Assembly: GCF_016901855.1 (NCBI RefSeq)
Contig: NZ_JACJKY010000021.1
Span: forward strand, 1 to 38,304
Length of the DNA: 38,304 bases
Direction of reading: 5' to 3'
Origin: Merdimmobilis hominis
GTDB taxonomy: Bacteria; Bacillota; Clostridia; Oscillospirales; Ruminococcaceae
In this document: positions 24,796 through 33,478 of the stretch, one piece after another
Layout: every line of letters starts with the position of its first letter
Position numbering within the stretch: position 1 is the stretch's first letter
The notes under the pieces: model-generated
What the model was told of the DNA's origin: nothing
Database searches by the model: none
Seen by the model: the letters and a program-made list of their open reading frames with translations, nothing else
Made by a program: the position numbers and the translations under genes

Positions 24796-26196
24796 ATGGG
24801 AGAAACAATCAAAAGAAAGAAAAACGGACTCACCGACATGACGCAGGGCAACCCGTATAAGCTGATTGTCATGTTTTCGATTCCGCTGCTGATCGGAAAT
24901 ATTTTTCAGCAGCTTTACAACATGGTGGACAGTATTGTCGTCGGACAGTGGATCGGCGATAAAGCGCTTGCCGCAGTGGGAACGGGATTCCCGATCATTT
25001 TCATGATGAGCTCGCTGTTTATGGGAATCGGTATGGGTGCGTCTATCATGATTTCACAGTATTACGGCGCAAAAGATTTTGAAAGTGTCGGAAAAACGGT
25101 TAACACGATTTATACAGCGCTGATCATCGGCATTGTTCCGCTGTCACTGATCAGTGTGCTGCTTGCAAAGCCGCTTTTGATGCTCATTCAGGTGCCGGAT
25201 GACGGAACGCTTTCGATGGCGACGATTTATATGATTACCATTTTTGTCGGAATCATCGGCAGCCTTGGCTATAACATCAACGCCGGTATTTTGCAGGGAT
25301 TTGGCGATTCGCGTACATCGCTTTTGTTTTTGCTGATTGCGTGTATCATCAATATCGTGCTTGATATCGTGTTTACTGTCTGCTTTGGTATGGGTGTGTT
25401 CGGTGTGGCGCTTGCAACCATTATCGGTCAGCTTGCTTCCTGGCTGTTTGGCATTCAGTATATCAACCGGCATTATCCGATGCTTCACATTCGGCTGTTT
25501 TCCTTTCATTTTGACAAAGCGCTGTTTAAACAGGCAATGCGGTTGGGCATTCCGTCCGGATTGCAGCAGGCGCTTTTTTCAGTCGGTGTTATGATGATGC
25601 AGTCGCTTGTCAACAGCTACGGTTCATCGTTTATGGCAGGTTTTAACGGCGCAGGAAAGATCGACTCCTTTGCGTTCATGCCGATTCAGAGCTTTTCGAT
25701 TGCAATTACCACCTATACCGGACAAAATGTCGGTGCAGAACAGTATAAACGCGTATCGTCAGGATTCCGTGCCGGTATGGTGCTTTCGATTGCCACGAGT
25801 ATTGCACTAGGCATTATCTTGTATCCGATCAGTGGATTTGTGATGCGGATGTTCAGCCAAAGTCCGGAGGTCATTGCGTCCGGCGTTACATATCTGCACA
25901 GTGTGCTTCCGTTTTATTGTTTGCTTGCCATCATGTTTATGGTGAGCGGAACGATGCGCGGTGCAGGTGAAATGGTGGTACCGATGATTTGTTCGTTTAT
26001 TTCGCTTTGGATTGCCCGTGTACCGACGGCATATCTATTAAGCTTCTGGTTTGGACGGGATGCAATTTTTTATTCCTATGTGATCGGCTGGGCAATCGGC
26101 CTTGTGATCGGCCTTTTGTATTATGCATCCGGCAGATGGAAGCGAAAAGGTCTTGTCAAAAGCACACCGGTACAAATGGAAACAAGCGAAGAATGA
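24796..26196 (+). CDS. MATE family efflux transporter
   Basis: 466 residues with twelve predicted membrane helices in two related halves. It starts with the MATE signature GNPYKLIVMFSIPLLIGNIFQQLYN and continues with a VDSIVVGQWIG segment; the second half repeats the plan. MATE pumps export drugs, cations or metabolites using a sodium or proton gradient. It is the last gene of the probable 19457-26196 unit, right after a Qnr-like gene, and is followed by a hairpin. Substrate unknown. Confidence 0.93.
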   Translation: MGETIKRKKNGLTDMTQGNPYKLIVMFSIPLLIGNIFQQLYNMVDSIVVGQWIGDKALAAVGTGFPIIFMMSSLFMGIGMGASIMISQYYGAKDFESVGKTVNTIYTALIIGIVPLSLISVLLAKPLLMLIQVPDDGTLSMATIYMITIFVGIIGSLGYNINAGILQGFGDSRTSLLFLLIACIINIVLDIVFTVCFGMGVFGVALATIIGQLASWLFGIQYINRHYPMLHIRLFSFHFDKALFKQAMRLGIPSGLQQALFSVGVMMMQSLVNSYGSSFMAGFNGAGKIDSFAFMPIQSFSIAITTYTGQNVGAEQYKRVSSGFRAGMVLSIATSIALGIILYPISGFVMRMFSQSPEVIASGVTYLHSVLPFYCLLAIMFMVSGTMRGAGEMVVPMICSFISLWIARVPTAYLLSFWFGRDAIFYSYVIGWAIGLVIGLLYYASGRWKRKGLVKSTPVQMETSEE

Positions 26197-26204
26197 TGAT
26201 GTTT

Positions 26205-26240
26205 AAATACAGCCGGCAAACAGTGTCGGCTGTATTTTCA
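26205..26240 (+). terminator. Terminator after the first MATE gene
   Basis: AAATACAGCCG (26205-26215) pairs with CGGCTGTATTT (26227-26237) around an 11-base loop; the T tract is short, so termination may be leaky. Confidence 0.6.
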
Positions 26241-26381
26241 TGCAGAAAAACAGAGAAAAAATGAAGCATCTTTTGTGTCAGATGACGTTTTTTGTTTTTT
26301 TGGCCGTGAAGACTATACTTTTTAAAAAATCATGATACAATATTTTTTGTTTTTATAAATCGATAGATATGGGGGAATTTG

Positions 26382-27740
26382 ATGCGGACGGATTTGACCG
26401 ACGGAAAACCGGGAAAGCTTATTTTGTTTTTTACAATACCGCTTTTGATCGGTAATCTCTTTCAGCAGTTTTACAGTATGGCGGATACGATTATTGTCGG
26501 ACGAACGATCAATGTTTACGCATTGGCGGCAGTCGGCGCAACCGGCGCCATCAGCTTTTTGATTCTTGGATTTGTGCAGGGAATCACCAGCGGATTTTCT
26601 GTTATTACCGCACAGCGTGTCGGCGCGGACGATGAAGAAGGCATTCGCCGCAGTGTTGCAACATCCTTGATTTTAAGTGTCGGCGTGACGATTGTGTTTA
26701 CGATTCTGAGCGTGTTCACTGCACGGCCGCTGCTTGAACTCATGCGCACACCAAGCGACATTATTGACGATGCATATCGGTATATCATTGTCATTTATTA
26801 CGGGATCGTAGCCGCAGTGTTCTTTAACTTGTTTTCAAGTATTCTGCGTGCACTCGGTGACAGCAAAACACCGCTTTTGTTTTTGATTGTTGCCTGTGCA
26901 ATCAATATTGTGCTTGACTTTGTGTGTATTTTAACTTTCCATATGGGTGTTGCCGGTGCAGGATGGGCAACCATTATCGCACAGGCCGTTTCGGCGGTAC
27001 TGTGTCTGTTCTACAGCTTAAAAAAATTCCCGGTGCTGCGGCTTAAGAAAGAGGATTTTGCGTTTTCCTGGCGCTTTGCATGGGAGCATTTGCGCATTGG
27101 CATTCCGATGGCGTTTCAGTTTTCGATTATCGCAATCGGTGTTATGATTATGCAGGCAGCGCTCAATGATTTCGGTTCTCAGACGGTTGCTGCGTTTACC
27201 GCGGCGTCAAAAATTGAAAATATCGTTACACAGCCGTTAAACTCTCTTGGCGTGACAGCGTCTGTATTTGCGGCGCAAAACTATGGCGCTGGGAAAATGG
27301 CAAGAATCCGTGAAGGTGTTCGGAAATCAACGTTGTTTTCACTCGCGTGGTCGATCACGGGCGGCTTACTTGTCATCTTCGGCGGGCAATTTTTAACACA
27401 GCTCTTTGTGGGCGAAAGTGATGCTGCCGTGTTACAGCAGTCCCAGTTTTATTTGAACATCATGGGTGTGTTCCTGTTCCCGCTTGGTCAGTTGTTCATC
27501 TACCGAAATGTGCTGCAGGGAATGGGACGCGGCGGTGTGCCGGTGTTTGTCGGCTTTGTCGAGCTTGCCATGCGCGCATTTGCAGCGTTTTGCCTTACCA
27601 TTCCGTTTGGCTACTTGGGCGTTTGCCTTGCAAATCCGGTTGCTTGGATCGGCGCGGCAATTCCTCTTGCCATTGCATATTTTTATTACATGCACAAAAT
27701 AAAACAGAAAGAGTACCGTTTACAATCGTCTGTTGACTAA
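26382..27740 (+). CDS. MATE family efflux transporter (second copy)
   Basis: 452 residues from ATG 26382, behind GGGGG; a TTG directly before it is less likely. It has the same MATE plan: LTDGKPGKLILFFTIPLLIG, then FYSMADTIIVGRTI and twelve membrane helices in two halves. It is clearly a paralogue of the neighbouring gene but well diverged, so not a recent duplication. A leader of about 140 bases separates it from the hairpin upstream; TATACT at 26314-26319 is a possible -10 box without a good -35. Confidence 0.93.
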   Translation: MRTDLTDGKPGKLILFFTIPLLIGNLFQQFYSMADTIIVGRTINVYALAAVGATGAISFLILGFVQGITSGFSVITAQRVGADDEEGIRRSVATSLILSVGVTIVFTILSVFTARPLLELMRTPSDIIDDAYRYIIVIYYGIVAAVFFNLFSSILRALGDSKTPLLFLIVACAINIVLDFVCILTFHMGVAGAGWATIIAQAVSAVLCLFYSLKKFPVLRLKKEDFAFSWRFAWEHLRIGIPMAFQFSIIAIGVMIMQAALNDFGSQTVAAFTAASKIENIVTQPLNSLGVTASVFAAQNYGAGKMARIREGVRKSTLFSLAWSITGGLLVIFGGQFLTQLFVGESDAAVLQQSQFYLNIMGVFLFPLGQLFIYRNVLQGMGRGGVPVFVGFVELAMRAFAAFCLTIPFGYLGVCLANPVAWIGAAIPLAIAYFYYMHKIKQKEYRLQSSVD

Positions 27741-27756
27741 ACAGAAAAAGAAAATA

Positions 27757-27793
27757 AAAAACCACCGATGTGATGCATCGGTGGTTTTTTTAT
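27757..27793. terminator. Bidirectional terminator between MATE and fba
   Basis: ACCACCGATG (27761-27770) pairs with CATCGGTGGT (27776-27785), flanked by A and T runs on both sides. It ends the MATE gene (+) and fba (-). Confidence 0.92.
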
Positions 27794-27807
27794 CAGCAGA
27801 AAATGAA

Positions 27808-28671
27808 TTATGCTTTGTTGACAGAACCAAACAGTTCCATTTTCTCTTTGACAGTTGCTTTGATTGCTTCAAAGCCCGGAGCCAACAGTTTTCTCGGGTC
27901 AAAGCCTTTGCCCTGCAGATCTTTGCCTGCTTCAATGTATTCTCTGGTAGCAGCAGCAAATGCGAGCTGGCACTCAGTGTTTACGTTGATTTTTGCAACG
28001 CCCAGGGAAATTGCTTTTTTGATCATATCTTCCGGAATGCCTGTACCGCCGTGGAGAACGAGCGGCATGTCGCCTGTTTTTGCCTGAACAGCGTCGAGTG
28101 TTTCGAAGCTCAGACCAGCCCAGTTTGCCGGATATTTGCCGTGGATATTGCCGATACCAGCAGCGAGCATGGTGACGCCCAGATCAGCGATCATTTTGCA
28201 CTCGTCCGGATCTGCACATTCGCCAGCGCCGACAACGCCGTCTTCTTCGCCGCCGATGGAGCCAACTTCAGCTTCCAAAGAAAGACCCAGTTCGTTGCAG
28301 ATGTTTACGAGTTCTTTTGTTTTTTCAACGTTCTCTTCGATCGGATAGTGCGAACCGTCGAACATAACGGACGAAAAACCAGCTTCGATGCATTTTTTTG
28401 CACCTTCATAGCTGCCGTGGTCCAGATGCAGTGCAACCGGAACGGTGATGTTCAATTCTTCGAGCATGCCATTCACCATACCGACAACTGTTTTGTAGCC
28501 AGCCATATATTTGCCTGCGCCTTCAGAAACACCGAGAATAACCGGAGAGTTCAATTCCTGTGCAGTCAACAGGATTGCTTTGGTCCATTCAAGGTTGTTG
28601 ATGTTGAACTGGCCAACCGCATATTTACCAGCTTTTGCTTTTGTAAGCATCTCTTTTGCAGAGACTAACAT
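27808..28671 (-). CDS. fba: Class II fructose-bisphosphate aldolase
   Basis: 287 residues. The zinc enzyme cleaves fructose 1,6-bisphosphate to two trioses in glycolysis. Active-site signatures are LHLDHG (D84 catalytic, H85 zinc ligand), the EAEVGSIGGEEDGV segment, GNIHGKYP and VLHGGTGIP with the other zinc histidines. GGGAGGAA precedes the ATG, and the promoter is strong. Codon use is that of a highly expressed gene. Single-gene unit closed by a bidirectional terminator. Confidence 0.97.
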   Translation of the reverse strand: MLVSAKEMLTKAKAGKYAVGQFNINNLEWTKAILLTAQELNSPVILGVSEGAGKYMAGYKTVVGMVNGMLEELNITVPVALHLDHGSYEGAKKCIEAGFSSVMFDGSHYPIEENVEKTKELVNICNELGLSLEAEVGSIGGEEDGVVGAGECADPDECKMIADLGVTMLAAGIGNIHGKYPANWAGLSFETLDAVQAKTGDMPLVLHGGTGIPEDMIKKAISLGVAKINVNTECQLAFAAATREYIEAGKDLQGKGFDPRKLLAPGFEAIKATVKEKMELFGSVNKA

Positions 28672-28702
28672 GATAAATTCCTCCCAGAACTTGAATTTAC
28701 AA

Positions 28703-28721
28703 GCGTTTTATTATCAAACGC
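28703..28721 (-). promoter_or_regulatory. Dyad in the fba leader
   Basis: GCGTTT (28703-28708) and AAACGC (28716-28721) form a 6-bp dyad with a 7-base spacer between the fba start site and ribosome site. It may be an operator or a leader hairpin; no known consensus fits. Confidence 0.35.
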
Positions 28722-28737
28722 CCATAGTACAAGCTTT

Positions 28738-28766
28738 ATTATACTATATTTTGCGTCGGATTGCAA
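28738..28766 (-). promoter_or_regulatory. fba promoter
   Basis: TTGCAA (28761-28766), 17-base spacer, perfect TATAAT (28738-28743) on the minus strand. Confidence 0.75.
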
Positions 28767-28790
28767 TTCCTTTGCATAAAAGAAGTATGA

Positions 28791-28819
28791 TTGACGAACA
28801 ACGAAAAAACAGATACAAT
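28791..28819 (+). promoter_or_regulatory. Promoter of the yibE/F-like gene
   Basis: TTGACG (28791-28796), 17-base spacer, TACAAT (28814-28819), divergent from the fba promoter 24 bases away. Confidence 0.65.
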
Positions 28820-28847
28820 AAAAGACAAATAAATCAGAAACGGAGTG

Positions 28848-30077
28848 ATGAAACACTTGCAGTGGATCAAAACGAAATGGAAAACAATTCTCACCTATTT
28901 GGAAGTTGTTGTCATATCGGTTCTTTATTTAGTGGTCGGCAATCGGATTGCATCCGCGAATTTTTCGTTCGGAAGTGTGGCATCGCTTCAGTATACTGCC
29001 GATATCATTGAAATTATAGATGTAAAGGAAGAAACCTATACACTTAATGGAACGGCTTCAGAGATGAAAAGTGAGACAATTACGTTCCGCGCCCGTGTGA
29101 CAAGCGGACGAATGAAAGGTGCAGAAGTGGAAGCATCCCAGCAGATTGACTCGATTGTGGCGGTCAGTCCAAAGCGCGTGGAAGCAGGGGATTCTGTTGT
29201 TTTGAGTTATGAATCGGAATATGCTGTCAATGAAGACGGTTCGGCTGTGCCAAACGGCAATTATCAGTGGCGTTTTTTACAGTATCACCGCAGCGGTATT
29301 TTGATCGTGACCGGTATTCTCTTTTGCATCTGTCTGCTGATTTTCGGAAAATGGCAGGGACTGCACACAGTGGTTTCACTTGCGTTTACGTGCCTTGCGG
29401 TGTTTGCCGTATTTGTCCCGTCAATTCTTTCAGGACAGAATATCTATGTCTCCGCAGCAATCACGTGTGTCTATATCATTGCCATGACGCTGCTGATCGT
29501 GGTTGGTCCGCATAAAAAAAGTTTGTGTGCGGCAATCGGCTGTATCGGCGGATTGTGCGTCACAGCAGGGCTTTCCGCACTTTTGACGGTCATTATGCAC
29601 TTAACCGGTCTGACCGATGAGCAGACGCTGTATATCACCATGATGGAGTCCGCGAAAATCGACCTTCGTGCACTGCTGTTCGGCGGCATTTTGGTCGGTG
29701 CGGTCGGTGCCGTAATGGACGTATCGATGTCGCTTTCGTCTTCGCTTTATGAGGTTGGCGAGCAAATGGGAGAGCGGCGGTCCATTCGTGCGCTGTTCCG
29801 CTCCGGCATGACGATCGGGCGTGATATCATGGGCACGATGGCGAATACGCTGATTCTCGCGTATATCGGAAGTTCACTTTCCGTTGTGATTTTGCTGGCG
29901 GCGAATGAAACATCGCTGCTGTCGCTGTTTAATCAGGAAATGATTGTCGAAGAAGTGATGCAGGCGCTCACAGGCAGCTTCGGCATCTTGTTTACGATTC
30001 CTGTGACATCGCTCGTTGCATCCGTGCTCTATACACGAAAAAAACGGCATCAGAAGGTATCGAAGCAGCGCGCATAA
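28848..30077 (+). CDS. YibE/F family membrane protein
   Basis: 409 residues. One membrane helix at about 14-36 is followed by an external beta-rich domain of about 115 residues and then seven or so membrane helices, the layout of Gram-positive YibE/F proteins. The function of the family is not established. The start is uncertain: GGAG ends only a few bases before ATG 28848, and GTG 28845 overlaps it; a TTG at 28857 would be better spaced. The gene ends inside the 3' end of the convergent glycosylase gene. Confidence 0.85.
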   Translation: MKHLQWIKTKWKTILTYLEVVVISVLYLVVGNRIASANFSFGSVASLQYTADIIEIIDVKEETYTLNGTASEMKSETITFRARVTSGRMKGAEVEASQQIDSIVAVSPKRVEAGDSVVLSYESEYAVNEDGSAVPNGNYQWRFLQYHRSGILIVTGILFCICLLIFGKWQGLHTVVSLAFTCLAVFAVFVPSILSGQNIYVSAAITCVYIIAMTLLIVVGPHKKSLCAAIGCIGGLCVTAGLSALLTVIMHLTGLTDEQTLYITMMESAKIDLRALLFGGILVGAVGAVMDVSMSLSSSLYEVGEQMGERRSIRALFRSGMTIGRDIMGTMANTLILAYIGSSLSVVILLAANETSLLSLFNQEMIVEEVMQALTGSFGILFTIPVTSLVASVLYTRKKRHQKVSKQRA

Positions 30078-30883
30078 TGAAACAGATACTGCTGTGCAAT
30101 GCCGGCATACGGTAAAATCTCTTCCGGCAGCCCTGCTTGATAGTATCGCGCCATGACTTTTTTCATCCAGGTATCCATCGGTACACACGAAAGCCGCGCA
30201 AATCCGTACAGAAGGACGCATTCCGCGACCTTCGGACCAACGCCGCAGATGGTGCGCAGTGTCTGACGTGCTTCTTCGATCGGACAGGTGTAAAGCTTTG
30301 ACAGATCAATTTCACCCGAGGACACTTTTTGTGCCGCATCCAGCAGGTAACGGTCACGGTATCCGAGTGACAATCCCGAAAAATCCGAGAGAGAAGCGCT
30401 TGCCAGCGTTTTTGCGTCCGGAAACGCAAATGTATCCGGTGCAATCCGGCTGCCGAACCGCTCACACAGCAAATTGATGCTTTTGGTGATGCGGGGAATG
30501 TTGTTGTTTTGCGAAATCAAAAAGGAAATCAGCGTTTCAAATCCGTCTTGACGCAGTACACGGATGCCGCCCGTTTTTTCGATGGCGCTGCATAAGGTCT
30601 GGTCGTTTGAAAACAGCGTATGAAGTGCGTCGTAGTCAGTGGCACAGTCAAAATAATTCGCCCAGACTGCTTGAAATTCTTCTTGTGTCATATCAAAAAA
30701 CCGGATGAACCGATCGGTTTGCTCGATTTTTAACAGGCGTCCGTTTGCAACGCCTAAAAAGACGCCATTTTCTTCAAAAAAGCGGAAACACTGACCGCAT
30801 TGGAGCGTCATAGAAAGAGAAAACGCGGAGGAAGGAATCATCCAAAGCAGATCATTTTTTTCTTGTACGATATCAAAATTCAT
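30050..30883 (-). CDS. ogg: 8-oxoguanine DNA glycosylase, OGG1 type
   Basis: 277 residues from ATG 30883, preceded by AAGGAC. The N-terminal OGG domain (MTLQCGQCFRF) precedes the HhH-GPD fold; the hairpin is ICGVGPKVAECV with catalytic lysine K218, and the activating aspartate is D237 in VPMDTW. It is a bifunctional glycosylase/lyase that removes 8-oxoguanine. Together with mutY it would give two parts of the oxidised-guanine repair system. Its last 28 bases overlap the end of the yibE/F-like gene on the other strand, with no terminator seen between them. The longer frame to 30913 is not needed. Confidence 0.93.
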   Translation of the reverse strand: MNFDIVQEKNDLLWMIPSSAFSLSMTLQCGQCFRFFEENGVFLGVANGRLLKIEQTDRFIRFFDMTQEEFQAVWANYFDCATDYDALHTLFSNDQTLCSAIEKTGGIRVLRQDGFETLISFLISQNNNIPRITKSINLLCERFGSRIAPDTFAFPDAKTLASASLSDFSGLSLGYRDRYLLDAAQKVSSGEIDLSKLYTCPIEEARQTLRTICGVGPKVAECVLLYGFARLSCVPMDTWMKKVMARYYQAGLPEEILPYAGIAQQYLFHYARCFDTF

Positions 30884-30939
30884 CGAAAACCGTCCTTTCA
30901 TACGGTTTATCATACAAAACTAACGGAGGTTCGTCAAGT

Positions 30940-31602
30940 ATGAAGGAATCAATCTACACCATACCGCTGACCGATATTTTCAAAAAAGAGGCGAATGACG
31001 GCTGTCCTGTTTGCCGGATGCGTGAGATGCTCGAAAACCGATGCATCGAATATATCATGGGCGCAGCAATGATGGAGCCGGATATTCGCATGGAAACAAA
31101 CAAATACGGCTTTTGTGCATCGCATCTGGAACGAATGATGCATCAGAAAAACAGGCTGTCATTGGCGCTCATGCTGGAAACACATCTCGATGAATTGATG
31201 GCACAGCACATGCCGCCTGCGGCAAAAAAGAAGGGGGAGGAATCGCCGGTACACACATGTTTTGTCTGCCGTGAGATTGACCGCGTGAGCGAAAAATTTC
31301 TGCAAAACGCCGCGCGCACAGCTGCTGCCGATCCTGCTTTTTTAGAACTTGTCTGTGACCAGGAATACTATTGCTTTGCGCATTACGATTTGTTCTGTCG
31401 GATTATTGCGGATACATTGCCCAAAAAGCAGGCAAAACCATTGATCGAGGCACTCACACAGCGGACAAAAGCATATTTGCAGACACTGCGGGACGATGTG
31501 CACAGCTTTACATTGATGTTTGACTATCGCAGCAAAGGTCAAAACGAGAATGAACGGACAAAGCAGGCAGTTGCAAATGCCGTTTCGTATTTATCAAAAT
31601 AA
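30940..31602 (+). CDS. DUF6062-like protein with two CxxC...CxxH modules
   Basis: 220 residues, no membrane segment. Two similar halves are visible: C22-x2-C25 with C59-x2-H62, and C107-x2-C110 with C145-x2-H148; the gaps of 33 and 34 residues are nearly equal. Each set has four likely metal ligands, so two zinc sites are inferred, probably from an internal duplication. ACGGAGG lies before the ATG. I recognise the family only as a conserved clostridial domain of unknown function. It is divergent from the ogg gene, with about 56 bases between, and is followed by a hairpin. Confidence 0.82.
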   Translation: MKESIYTIPLTDIFKKEANDGCPVCRMREMLENRCIEYIMGAAMMEPDIRMETNKYGFCASHLERMMHQKNRLSLALMLETHLDELMAQHMPPAAKKKGEESPVHTCFVCREIDRVSEKFLQNAARTAAADPAFLELVCDQEYYCFAHYDLFCRIIADTLPKKQAKPLIEALTQRTKAYLQTLRDDVHSFTLMFDYRSKGQNENERTKQAVANAVSYLSK

Positions 31603-31611
31603 AGCGAGAAA

Positions 31612-31647
31612 AACAGAAAAAAAACCAAGCAGGCATAAACTGCTTGG
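31612..31647 (-). terminator. Second terminator downstream of tRNA-Thr
   Basis: CCAAGCAG (31625-31632) pairs with CTGCTTGG (31640-31647). On the minus strand eight T residues follow, a strong intrinsic terminator; on the plus strand the tail is poor, so it serves the 30940-31602 gene only weakly. Confidence 0.75.
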
Positions 31648-31712
31648 GTGTCGTTGCTTTTTGAGAAGTGTTGCCAAAAAGATCCTCGCTATAATCGCGG
31701 ACATAAACCTTT

Positions 31713-31754
31713 ATAATAAAAAAAACCTGCGGTCGCGAAATGCTGACCGCAGGT
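31713..31754 (-). terminator. First terminator downstream of tRNA-Thr
   Basis: ACCTGCGGTC (31725-31734) pairs with GACCGCAGGT (31745-31754); on the minus strand eight T residues follow. It begins one base after the tRNA. Confidence 0.9.
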
Positions 31755-31755
31755 C

Positions 31756-31831
31756 TGGAGCTACTGATCCGATTCGAACGGACGACCTGCTCATTACGAG
31801 TGAGCTGCTCTACCTGCTGAGCCACAGTAGC
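31756..31831 (-). tRNA. tRNA-Thr (anticodon CGT)
   Basis: 76 bases with encoded CCA. Acceptor GCTACTG/CAGTAGC, D-stem GCTC/GAGC, anticodon stem GCTCA/TGAGC with loop CTCGTAA, and T-arm with TTCGAAT all form. The anticodon CGT (31796-31798, read on the minus strand) decodes ACG. Own promoter upstream and terminators downstream. Confidence 0.97.
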
Positions 31832-31849
31832 ATTTTGACTGCAAGAAAT

Positions 31850-31878
31850 ATAATATCATAAATGGACTTGTTCGTCAA
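31850..31878 (-). promoter_or_regulatory. tRNA-Thr promoter
   Basis: TTGACG (31873-31878), 17-base spacer, TATTAT (31850-31855) on the minus strand, about 20 bases before the tRNA. Confidence 0.8.
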
Positions 31879-31915
31879 TAGGAAAAACGGAAAATTTCGG
31901 TTTCACGGCAGTACG

Positions 31916-31945
31916 TTGAAAAAGGAAAGCGGTTTGTGTTATAAT
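31916..31945 (+). promoter_or_regulatory. Promoter of the third MATE gene
   Basis: TTGAAA (31916-31921), 18-base spacer, perfect TATAAT (31940-31945). Confidence 0.75.
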
Positions 31946-31985
31946 AACACACAATGAAACAAATCAAAATGAAGGAGTGGGATTA

Positions 31986-33380
31986 TTGCGCACAAAAGGA
32001 ATCATACGTGGAGCGAACGGAATCACGGAGGGTGTCATTTGGAAGCAGCTTTTGGCGTTTTTCTTTCCGATTGTGCTTGGCACGTTTTTTCAGCAGCTTT
32101 ACAACACCGTCGATGCGGTTGTTGTGGGAAACTTCGTCGGAAAAGAAGCGCTCGCGGCAGTCGGTGGTGCAACCGGTACGCTGATTAACCTGCTCGTCGG
32201 ATTTTTTGTGGGTGTGTCATCGGGTGCAACGGTAGTCATTTCGCAGTTTTACGGCGCAAAGCGTGTGCAGGAAACTTCAAAAGCTGTTCACACGGCTGCG
32301 GCGCTCAGTATCGCGGGCGGAATCGGTATGACAATCATCGGTATGGCTGCTTCGCCGTTTGCGCTTGCGGCAATGGGAACGCCGAGCGATATCATGGGCT
32401 TTTCGGTTACATATATCGAGATTTATTTCGGCGGTGTCATCTTCTCACTGATTTACAACATCGGATCGGGTATTCTGCGTGCTGTCGGCGATTCAAAACG
32501 CCCGCTTTATTACTTGATTGTCTGCTGTATGGTCAATCTGGTGCTCGATTTGCTGTTTGTTGCAGTGTTCCGCTGGGGTGTTGCAGGTGCCGCGCTTGCA
32601 ACTGTTTTTTCGCAGGTCGTCAGCGCTGTTTTGGTGGTGTTTTCTCTGGTCCGCACCAGAGAAATTTATCGTCTTGTGATCAGGGAGATCCGATTTGATC
32701 TTCATATTTTAAAAGAGATGATCCGTATCGGTCTGCCTGCGGGAATGCAGTCGGTGATGTACTCCGCTTCGAACATTATCATTCAGTCGAGCATCAATGC
32801 ACTTGGTACGAATACCGTGGCGGCGTGGACTGCGTACGGAAAAATCGACGGTATTTTCTGGATGATCATGGGCGCATTCGGCGTTTCGATTACAACATTT
32901 ACCGGACAGAATTTCGGCGCACAGAAAATTGATCGTGTGCATAAAAGCGTGCGGGTTTGCTTGGCAATAGCGTTTTTAACGGCTGGCATTATGAGTTTGA
33001 TTATGCTCTTTGCCGGACAGTATGTATTCATGCTGTTTACACCGGACAAAGATGTCATTGAAATCGGTATGCGTGCCATGCGGATCGTTTCGCCGTTTTA
33101 TTTTACTTATGTTTGTATTGAGGTGCTGGCGGGTGCCGTTCGCGGTGCAGGCGATGCGCTTGTGCCGATGATTATGACCTGTATCGGCGTTTGTGTGCTT
33201 CGTGTCATCTGGATGTTTGTGATCGTTCCTATCTCTCCGACGCTCGAAACGATTGTGGTAAGCTATCCGATCACCTGGGGTGCAACCTCACTGTTGTTTG
33301 TTGGATATTATTTGCAGGGCGGATGGCTTCGCAGATGTCGGAAAAAAGCCGGATTTCCTGCGGTGGAAAAACAGCCGTAA
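31986..33380 (+). CDS. MATE family efflux transporter (third copy)
   Basis: 464 residues, start TTG 31986 chosen because AAGGAG lies 8 bases before it; a GTG at 31977 overlaps that site. The MATE pattern is clear: LAFFFPIVLGTFFQQLYNTVDAVVVGNFVG, twelve membrane helices in two halves, and a C-terminal basic tail. It is a third, diverged paralogue in this window, a single-gene unit with its own promoter. Substrate unknown. Confidence 0.93.
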   Translation: MRTKGIIRGANGITEGVIWKQLLAFFFPIVLGTFFQQLYNTVDAVVVGNFVGKEALAAVGGATGTLINLLVGFFVGVSSGATVVISQFYGAKRVQETSKAVHTAAALSIAGGIGMTIIGMAASPFALAAMGTPSDIMGFSVTYIEIYFGGVIFSLIYNIGSGILRAVGDSKRPLYYLIVCCMVNLVLDLLFVAVFRWGVAGAALATVFSQVVSAVLVVFSLVRTREIYRLVIREIRFDLHILKEMIRIGLPAGMQSVMYSASNIIIQSSINALGTNTVAAWTAYGKIDGIFWMIMGAFGVSITTFTGQNFGAQKIDRVHKSVRVCLAIAFLTAGIMSLIMLFAGQYVFMLFTPDKDVIEIGMRAMRIVSPFYFTYVCIEVLAGAVRGAGDALVPMIMTCIGVCVLRVIWMFVIVPISPTLETIVVSYPITWGATSLLFVGYYLQGGWLRRCRKKAGFPAVEKQP

Positions 33381-33440
33381 AGCAAACAGCTGCCATAAGA
33401 TACTGCGAACAGGAAAACGGCTGACAGAACAGAATATAGC

Positions 33441-33478
33441 AGCATCAGGCAGGAAGTCTTGGCTTCCTGCCTGATGCT
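33441..33478. terminator. Long hairpin between MATE and the AraC gene
   Basis: A 16-bp perfect stem (33441-33456 with 33463-33478, 6-base loop). Neither side has a T tract, so termination is likely but unproven. The right arm ends at the AraC stop. Confidence 0.6.

Noticed and set aside
27733-28668. Long plus-strand open frame of 311 codons opposite fba
   Set aside because: It is the antisense of a certain class II aldolase, is rich in Cys, Phe and His, and has no domain or ribosome site; a shadow frame.
31648-31716. Possible riboswitch or structured RNA between the two tRNA terminators
   Set aside because: No known riboswitch core could be recognised; reported only as an unassigned spacer.
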